A stretch of DNA of 64,000 bases from Flaviramulus_B aquimarinus. Lineage in GTDB: Bacteria; Bacteroidota; Bacteroidia; Flavobacteriales; Flavobacteriaceae. The notes under the pieces are model-generated. The model was given only the letters and a program-made list of their open reading frames with translations. It was not told where the DNA came from and did no database searches. The DNA is taken from positions 1,612,001 to 1,676,000 of the forward strand of contig NZ_BAABJH010000001.1 of assembly GCF_039543205.1 (NCBI RefSeq), in the 5' to 3' direction. Positions 57,916 to 64,000 of the stretch are shown here, one piece after another; position 1 is the first letter of the stretch, and every line of letters begins with the position of its first letter. The translations under genes and the position numbers were made by a program.

Positions 57916-58587
57916 TTACATTCTTTTAACTCTACCTCCAAAAACCCTGCTTTCATCAACACGTTCTGGGTTACCATAAATATAAATATCTCCTCCTGCT
58001 CTAACTTTGGCATTTACCAATGTTTTTGCATTTACGTGCGCTTCTCCTGCTGCTCGTATTGATACATCTGTAAACTCTGTTTTAAGGTCTTTACCTTCGT
58101 AAATGCCACCTGTATAAATAGATATATCTTGGTGTTTTGATAGACCTGTGGCTACAATATTTGAACCTGTAACAGATCTTATATTAGCATAGGTAACATC
58201 GAGATCTAATTTAATTTTTCCGCCTTCTTGCGCATTTAAATCAATTTCAAATTGTTTAATGGTGTCTTCTGAATGTACTTTTGCGCCTTCATTAACATCT
58301 ACAACATCTACACTGGTATAGTATAATTTAACTTTGGTTTTATTACCGTTAAAAATTTCATTGAAGCCCATTTTTATCTTTAATGTGCCATTTTTATTAT
58401 TTACAAGAACTTCATCATTTAGCTTACCTGATATTATAATTTTGTTTACATCGGATTTAATAAGTTCAACTTCTATTAAATCGTATATTTTTAATTCGGT
58501 AAATTCTCCAACTGTTTTTTCTATTGGGTTTTGAGAAATCCCCACTGTTGAAATAAGTAATATTAGAATTGTTGTTAAGCGTATCAT
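57916..58587 (-). CDS. DUF2807 (GIN domain) secreted protein
   Basis: 223 residues: signal peptide (MIRLTTILILLISTVGISQ) followed by a right-handed beta-helix-like domain (FTELKIYDLIEVELIKSD, ISGKLNDEVLVNNKNGTLKIKM, ANIRSVTGSNIVATGLS, GGDIYIYGNPERVDE) characteristic of DUF2807 head-domain proteins. These are exported proteins of unknown function, often near stress or envelope genes. Nothing links it to the glucan locus apart from position. Confidence 0.85.
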   Translation of the reverse strand: MIRLTTILILLISTVGISQNPIEKTVGEFTELKIYDLIEVELIKSDVNKIIISGKLNDEVLVNNKNGTLKIKMGFNEIFNGNKTKVKLYYTSVDVVDVNEGAKVHSEDTIKQFEIDLNAQEGGKIKLDLDVTYANIRSVTGSNIVATGLSKHQDISIYTGGIYEGKDLKTEFTDVSIRAAGEAHVNAKTLVNAKVRAGGDIYIYGNPERVDESRVFGGRVKRM

Positions 58588-58692
58588 TTGGTATATTTTT
58601 ATAATTTTTATTAAAACGTAAAATTATCAATAATCATTCCTTTGTTTATTAGTTTTAGGAAAAATTTATAATAGTTTTTTAACGTGTTTAAA

Positions 58693-58995
58693 TTATTGAG
58701 ACACTTTTACAGCTGTTCCTGTAACTGAAACAAGAATATATGTTGTGTCTGGTAAGGTTTCAAAATCTATATCAATTCCCACCACAGCATTAGCTTGAAG
58801 CTTTAAAGCGTTTTGTTTTAACTTTTGAAACGCATCCTCTTTAACTTCATTAATACTATTTTCTAAAGATTCTAAAAACTTTTCAATTTTAAATGAAAAG
58901 GATGCCTTTCTGTTATTTGCTCCTACACCGGAAACAATACCTAAGTAGTCTACAATTTTATACCCTTCTATAGTGTTTGTTGTTGTTAAAATCAT
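58693..58995 (-). CDS. YbjQ family protein (DUF74)
   Basis: 100 residues starting MILTTTNTIEGYKIVDYLGI, with GVGANNRKASFSFKIEKFLE in the middle and the family motif ALKLQANAVVGIDIDFETLP followed by the last strand YILVSVTGTAVKV. YbjQ-type proteins form pentamers and have been called heavy-metal-binding, but the role is unproven. Confidence 0.9.
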   Translation of the reverse strand: MILTTTNTIEGYKIVDYLGIVSGVGANNRKASFSFKIEKFLESLENSINEVKEDAFQKLKQNALKLQANAVVGIDIDFETLPDTTYILVSVTGTAVKVSQ

Positions 58996-59088
58996 ATTTT
59001 TATTATTATAGATAATTAGTATAGAATTTAGTAGAAATGTTACAACCTAAAATAAACTCAATAAACATCATAATTCTTTTGATTGGTG

Positions 59089-61287
59089 TTATAAATCTTG
59101 TTTGCTTATTAAATTAAAATCTAGATGTTTTTTAACTAAATCTGTGTTCTTAACTTTTACAACAACCTCATCTCCGAGCTGATACATGATTTTATTATTT
59201 CTACCTATCATAGCGTATTGGTCTTGATCAAAAGCGTAATGATCGTCTTTCATGTCGCGAACACTTACCATGCCTTCACATTTATTTGATATAATCTCAA
59301 CATAAATTCCCCAATCGGTTACTCCTGATATAACGCCTACAAATTCTTCATCTTTATGATCTTGCATAAACTTGATTTGCATATACTTAATAGAATCCCG
59401 CTCTGCTCTTGTAGCTAAACCTTCCATATTACTAGAATGGTTGCACTTATCTTCGTAAGCATCTTCATTTGCTGATTTACCACCATCTAAATAGTGTTGT
59501 AATAAACGGTGTGCCATAACATCGGGATAACGACGAATTGGCGATGTAAAGTGGCTGTAATAATCAAATGCTAAACCGTAATGTCCGATATTATGCGTCG
59601 TGTATTCCGCTTTACTCATGCTACGAATAGCCAAAGTATCGACTAAATTTTGTTCTTTTTTTCCGTTTACTTCTTTTAATAAATTATTTAATGAGGCTGA
59701 TGTTGTTTTACGGTCTTTAAAATTAAGTTTGTAACCAAATTTAGAAACAATGCCTTGTAAATTGGCAAGTTTGCTATCATCTGGTTCATCATGAACTCGA
59801 TATACAAAGGTTTTTTTAGGGTCTTTTTTTCCTATAAACTCCGATACTTTTCGATTAGCTAAAAGCATAAATTCCTCAATAAGCTTATTAGCATCTTTAC
59901 TGGTTTTAAAGAATACGCCAACTGGATTAGCATGTTCGTCTAAATTAAATTTTACTTCTACTTTATCAAAAGAAATAGCGCCTGAACCCATACGTTTTCC
60001 ACGCATAATTTTAGCTAATTCATCCATTTTAAGAATGGCATCAGCTAATTTTTGATCTGTTTGATAGTCTTTTCCTGTTAATGAAACTTCTGCAGGTATA
60101 TGGTTTGTTTTAGATTCTATAATGGCTTGTGCTTCTTCGTAAGCATATCGGGCGTCACTATAGGTAACTGTTCTACCGAACCATTGGTTTTTAATTTCTG
60201 CTTTATTATTCATTTGAAACACTGCAGAAAATGTTAGCTTTTCTTCGTGTGGACGTAATGAACAAGCCTTGTTTGATAACACTTCTGGAAGCATCGGTAC
60301 AACACGGTCTACTAAATACACCGACGTGGCGCGTTCGTAAGCTTCATCATCTAATACAGTGCCTTCTTGTAAATAATGTGACACATCGGCAATATGTATG
60401 CCTATTTCGTATAATCCATTATCTAAAACTTCAAAAGATAAAGCATCATCAAAATCTTTGGCGTCTTTTGGATCTATGGTAAAGGTTAGGTCTTTACGCA
60501 TATCGCGTCGTTTAGTAATCTCTTCTTTTGTAATGGTTGTATCTAAATTATTAGCATAGGCTTCAACTTCATACGGAAACTCCATAGGTAAGCCATATTC
60601 TGCAAGAATAGCATGTATTTCTGTGTTATGGTCGCCTGGTTTTCCAAGAATTTTAATTACTTTTCCATAAGGCGAATCGGCTTTTTCTGGCCAATCTTCT
60701 AGTTTTACTAATACTTTATCGCCATCTTCAGCTTTAAGGGTTTTATTAATGGGTACAAAAATATCTTTGTACATTTTATTACTATCCACCACTACAAAAG
60801 CAAAATTCTTTTTCTCTTGTATTTGAATAACACCTACATATTCACTTTTTTCTCGCTTAATTATATGTGTTATTTCACCTTCTAATTTACCTCGTTTTCT
60901 ACGTTTATAAACATAAAATTCTACTTCATCACCATTCAATGCTTTATTGATATTATTGGATGCTATAAATACATCATCATCAAAATCATCACAGATAATA
61001 TAACCATTACCTTTGGCAGCTAAATCTAATACACCGGTATGGTATTCGGTATTTATGATAGCTTTGAATTTACCACGCTCTACTTCTTCAATTTCTTGCT
61101 TGCCTTGTAAATCGCGTAATTTTTTTATGATTTGGTTTCTACTACTGGCATCGTTAACACCTAATTTAGCAGCTATTTGTTTGTAGTTAAAACTTTGGTT
61201 TCTTTCTTTTTTTAATATACTTAAGATGGTATTTGTTAAGTTGGAAATGCCTTTCTTTTTGGACTTCCCTTTTCTTTTTCTTGTCAT
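59089..61287 (-). CDS. rnr: Ribonuclease R
   Basis: 732 residues: N-terminal basic stretch and winged helix (FNYKQIAAKLGVNDASSRNQ), cold-shock domains (about 70-230), the RNB catalytic domain with TFTIDPKDAKDFDDALSFE (metal-binding Asp cluster) and IGHYGLAFDYYSHFTSPIRRYPD, and a C-terminal S1 domain (EFVGVISGVTDWGIYVEI). A processive 3'-5' exoribonuclease for structured RNA and RNA quality control. Normal length and complete. Confidence 0.96.
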   Translation of the reverse strand: MTRKRKGKSKKKGISNLTNTILSILKKERNQSFNYKQIAAKLGVNDASSRNQIIKKLRDLQGKQEIEEVERGKFKAIINTEYHTGVLDLAAKGNGYIICDDFDDDVFIASNNINKALNGDEVEFYVYKRRKRGKLEGEITHIIKREKSEYVGVIQIQEKKNFAFVVVDSNKMYKDIFVPINKTLKAEDGDKVLVKLEDWPEKADSPYGKVIKILGKPGDHNTEIHAILAEYGLPMEFPYEVEAYANNLDTTITKEEITKRRDMRKDLTFTIDPKDAKDFDDALSFEVLDNGLYEIGIHIADVSHYLQEGTVLDDEAYERATSVYLVDRVVPMLPEVLSNKACSLRPHEEKLTFSAVFQMNNKAEIKNQWFGRTVTYSDARYAYEEAQAIIESKTNHIPAEVSLTGKDYQTDQKLADAILKMDELAKIMRGKRMGSGAISFDKVEVKFNLDEHANPVGVFFKTSKDANKLIEEFMLLANRKVSEFIGKKDPKKTFVYRVHDEPDDSKLANLQGIVSKFGYKLNFKDRKTTSASLNNLLKEVNGKKEQNLVDTLAIRSMSKAEYTTHNIGHYGLAFDYYSHFTSPIRRYPDVMAHRLLQHYLDGGKSANEDAYEDKCNHSSNMEGLATRAERDSIKYMQIKFMQDHKDEEFVGVISGVTDWGIYVEIISNKCEGMVSVRDMKDDHYAFDQDQYAMIGRNNKIMYQLGDEVVVKVKNTDLVKKHLDFNLISKQDL

Positions 61288-61434
61288 TTAATATTTAATC
61301 ATATTGAATTTCTAAAGTTAATCGAAATTCGGTTATTATATAGCGTTGTAAGTGGAGAAGTTGCGCTATTTGTTTTGGCAAAGCTACAATTTTAATATTA
61401 AACTTGTGTTTCGTTAAGATTAAATCATAAAAAA

Positions 61435-61456
61435 GGCTTACAAATTAATGTAAGCC
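61435..61456. terminator. Terminator after the 384-residue T9SS gene
   Basis: GGCTTACA and TGTAAGCC pair with a 6-nt loop. TTTTTTA follows on the minus strand. It lies 24 bp past the stop at 61480. Confidence 0.8.
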
Positions 61457-61479
61457 CTTTGTTTTTTAATATAAATCAA

Positions 61480-62634
61480 TTACTCTATAACTATTTTTTT
61501 AGCAGATTTTCCTTGGCTGGTTTCTACTTCTATAAAATAGATGCCACTTTTTAAATGACTTGTATGTACTTTTAATTTATTAGTGGAATAAATATATTGC
61601 CCTAAAGTATTATAAATACTTACTTTTTGTAATTGAACTGAAGTATCTAATTGAATTGTAAACTGATTATTTGCCGGATTTGGATAAAAATTAAACCGTG
61701 ATGTTGTAAGTTTATCTACAGATAAAGTAGCATCCACTGCACTTACAATTCTTCCTTGACTTTGTAAAGGCATATACATTCTATTACCGATTAATGCCAC
61801 ATCTCTAAAATTTGCAAAAAAAGGCATTCCATTATTCATATCCTCATAAGTGGTATTTTGGGCTACTGTAACTAAACTTGCTAACCCGTTATCTAATTCT
61901 ATTTTTTTTACTTGAAAACCATCAGCTACATATAATTCATTTCCATTTTTAAAAATCCCTCTATTAAAGTTCAATCCATCAACAACAGTTTCAACACTTG
62001 GACTATTTACTGTAGTATCTACACTATATATTTTTTGGTCATCGGTTATTGATATTAAAAGATTGTTATTATGAAGTATTATATCTTTAACAACACCATC
62101 ATTACTAATATTAGGTACCATATTAACAGCAGAAGGGTTAGATTGGCTAATATCTAGTTTATCTATATGAGTAAAAAAGGGCTCAAAAGCTGGAGGATTA
62201 ATTAATGTTTCTGAAGAAAAATAAAGCGTATTTCCATCTATGGTTAATGCGCTAATATATTCCATAATACTATAAATAACTTCAACAGGTGCTGCTAGAT
62301 TATTTAAGTCTAAAGATACTATTCGGCTACCTAACCATGTATCTGTAGCTTCTATATAATTTTCTTGTGCTATATATAACTTAGTGCCATTCATAACTAT
62401 ATTGGTTATAAAAAAATCGGTTTCGGAAGTATATATGATATTTGCTACTGAGCTAGGAGCTGTGGTATCTATTCTATAAATGTTATTAAATCCATAAACA
62501 TACAAATCTGTACCATTAACAAAAACACCATTTGGATCATCTAAACCAGAAATATAATCTTCTGTATTAGGTTGAGCATAGGTACTTAAAAAAAATAAAA
62601 AAAATGTAAATAACGTGAGTAGTTTTGTTTTCAT
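61480..62634 (-). CDS. Secreted beta-propeller-like protein with T9SS tail
   Basis: 384 residues: signal peptide (MKTKLLTLFTFFLFFLSTYA), about six repeating strands of the type NGTDLYVYGFNNIYRIDTT, NGTKLYIAQENYIEATD, DGNTLYFSSETL, NNNLLISITDDQKIYSVDT and NGNELYVADGFQVKKIEL (SMP-30/NHL-like propeller), then a type A T9SS sorting domain (about 310-384, FNFYPNPANNQFTIQL...LKSGIYFIEVETSQGKSAKK). No active site can be named. It lies next to a second T9SS protein with a closely similar tail. Confidence 0.75.
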   Translation of the reverse strand: MKTKLLTLFTFFLFFLSTYAQPNTEDYISGLDDPNGVFVNGTDLYVYGFNNIYRIDTTAPSSVANIIYTSETDFFITNIVMNGTKLYIAQENYIEATDTWLGSRIVSLDLNNLAAPVEVIYSIMEYISALTIDGNTLYFSSETLINPPAFEPFFTHIDKLDISQSNPSAVNMVPNISNDGVVKDIILHNNNLLISITDDQKIYSVDTTVNSPSVETVVDGLNFNRGIFKNGNELYVADGFQVKKIELDNGLASLVTVAQNTTYEDMNNGMPFFANFRDVALIGNRMYMPLQSQGRIVSAVDATLSVDKLTTSRFNFYPNPANNQFTIQLDTSVQLQKVSIYNTLGQYIYSTNKLKVHTSHLKSGIYFIEVETSQGKSAKKIVIE

Positions 62635-62684
62635 AAAATAAATATTAATGTAGTTAATTTTAATTTTTATGTAGATTAAACTAT

Positions 62685-64000
62685 TTATTCTACCATAAGT
62701 TTTTTAGAAACCTTTCCTTTATTTGTTTCTATTTCAACAAAATACATACCAGGAGATAAATTATTGATTTTTAATATTCTATTCTTGTCTGATATTAAAA
62801 ACTGCCCTAAACTATTGTAAATATTAACATTCTGTAATTGTAAATTATTAGATAATTGTATTGTAAACTGATTATTTGCCGGATTTGGATATAAACTTAA
62901 TTGAGATACTGTAAATTCATCTATTGATAATAAAGTACTTAAATTATAAACTTTAACTTGACCTGACCATGAATTATTAGCAACTGCTCCTATAGCTAAA
63001 ACATTACTATTAGCTGATATAGATAAACTATAAGCTAATAAGTCGCCTGCTGCTTCTCCATTTATATCACTTCCTAACTGGTTCCATACCCCAGATTGGT
63101 TTTGATATATTCTTACATGCCCTGAATTATTTCCATTTGCATCATTACCTGTTGCGCCTATTGCTAAAATAGTTCCATCTGATGATAAACTTACTGTTCT
63201 TCCTGATTGATCATTTTCAGCTTCACCATCTATAACGCTTCCTAATCGTACCCAAGTATCCGTAGCATAATATTCCCAATAACAATCATCATATAAATAA
63301 TAACCCCAATAATCATAAACAGCATAACAGTTATAATGCCAATCGTCTATAAACTCTAGTTGATACACTTTTACATGACCAGAATTATTACCATTACCAT
63401 CATTATATGGAGCACCTATTGCTATTGTTTTTCCATCAGCTGATAAGCTTACACTCCCTCCAAACTCATCTCCTTCGACTTCACCATATATACTATTTCC
63501 TATTTGAATCCATTCACCTGATTCATTTTTAAAAACCCGAACATCTCCTGAATTATTACCATTCCAATCATTACCTGTTGCTCCTATAGCAACCGTTGTT
63601 CCATCGGCTGATAAACTGATATGATTTCCTGATAAATCGCCTGCTGCTTGACCATCTATATCATTTCCTATTTGCGTCCAAACGCCTGATTGATTTTCAA
63701 AAACCCGTACATGACCCGATTCTATGCCATTATCATTATTATAAGGTGCTCCTATAGCAACTATATTACCATCTGATGATATACTTACACTTCTTCCTGA
63801 TTCATCTTCAATAGCTTCCCCAATAATATCATTCCCTATTTGTGTCCAAACACCTGATTGATTCTTATAAATTCTAACATGACCTGAATTGTTTCCTGTA
63901 CTATAATTTTTTGGAGCTCCGATTGCTATAATACTTCCATCTTCAGATAAACTCACACTTTTCCCAGATGAGTCAGATTCAATTTCGTTTTCTATATCTA
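62685..64000 (-). CDS. Secreted FG-GAP-like repeat protein with T9SS tail (5' end outside window)
   Basis: The frame stays open from the stop at 62685 through the right edge. The apparent GTG start at 63956 is internal, because upstream codons read DIENEIESDSSGKSVSLSED in the same repeat pattern. About 50-residue repeats of the form VSLSxDGxxxAIGAPxNDxxGNxSGHVRVYxNxSGxWxQIGxDIxGE form a propeller, followed by a T9SS type A tail (LYPNPANNQFTIQLSNN...SPGMYFVEIET). One repeat carries a Tyr/Trp-rich insertion with two Cys at about 63255-63350. Function unknown. Confidence 0.82.
   Translation of the reverse strand, partial: DIENEIESDSSGKSVSLSEDGSIIAIGAPKNYSTGNNSGHVRIYKNQSGVWTQIGNDIIGEAIEDESGRSVSISSDGNIVAIGAPYNNDNGIESGHVRVFENQSGVWTQIGNDIDGQAAGDLSGNHISLSADGTTVAIGATGNDWNGNNSGDVRVFKNESGEWIQIGNSIYGEVEGDEFGGSVSLSADGKTIAIGAPYNDGNGNNSGHVKVYQLEFIDDWHYNCYAVYDYWGYYLYDDCYWEYYATDTWVRLGSVIDGEAENDQSGRTVSLSSDGTILAIGATGNDANGNNSGHVRIYQNQSGVWNQLGSDINGEAAGDLLAYSLSISANSNVLAIGAVANNSWSGQVKVYNLSTLLSIDEFTVSQLSLYPNPANNQFTIQLSNNLQLQNVNIYNSLGQFLISDKNRILKINNLSPGMYFVEIETNKGKVSKKLMVE

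Overview
The window looks like chromosomal DNA from a marine Flavobacteriaceae bacterium (Bacteroidota). The evidence is AT-rich sequence, absence of Shine-Dalgarno sites, TAnnTTTG-type -7 boxes, SusC/SusD genes, several type IX secretion (T9SS) C-terminal tails, a PorT-like barrel protein, and housekeeping proteins (DUF4175 beside YbeY, GltX, GlnS, FolB, RNase R) typical of that family. The genus cannot be fixed from sequence alone. I saw no mobile element, CRISPR array or rRNA.

Left part (1-13764): ordinary chromosomal genes. These are partial ybeY, a DUF4175 membrane protein, a predicted outer-membrane protein, gltX, a PorT-like barrel, an SPFH protein, a small secreted protein, a GNAT/FemAB-like transferase, a DUF1761 membrane protein, glnS with an extra C-terminal domain, folB, tRNA-Cys(GCA) and a LysE-type exporter.

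Centre (13895-57751): about 44 kb, all on the minus strand, forming a large beta-glucan (laminarin-type beta-1,3/1,6-glucan) utilisation locus. In transcription order it has: (a) a membrane-spanning triple-Y/LuxR sensor-regulator; (b) SusC, SusD and a surface glycan-binding lipoprotein with an internal duplication, closed by a strong terminator; (c) after an 860-bp gene-free region, a glycosidase fused to an outer-membrane barrel, a second glycan-binding lipoprotein and a GH16 laminarinase, closed by a second terminator; (d) a tightly packed operon of GH30, sugar-porter MFS, GH2-like lipoprotein, GH149-type phosphorylase, GH3, two tandem GH17s, GH30, GPH-type symporter and GH17, closed by a third hairpin; (e) another GH17 and a VCBS/ASPIC lipoprotein; (f) three separately terminated T9SS-secreted proteins, two with a shared putative glycan-binding module and one a GH81 endo-beta-1,3-glucanase with CBM6.

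A working model: GH81, GH16 and perhaps the barrel fusion cut the polymer outside or at the surface. Glycan-binding proteins and SusCD capture and import oligosaccharides. Periplasmic GH30, GH17, GH3 and GH2-like lipoproteins trim branches and ends. The two MFS carriers take up glucose and short oligomers. Signal-less GH17s and the GH149-type phosphorylase finish the job in the cytoplasm. Shared upstream boxes (TGTTGTGG, and TACC..ACAAAA..ATACA) suggest co-regulation.

Right part (57916-64000): a DUF2807 protein, a YbjQ-family protein, RNase R and two T9SS-tailed secreted beta-propeller/repeat proteins, the last running off the window.
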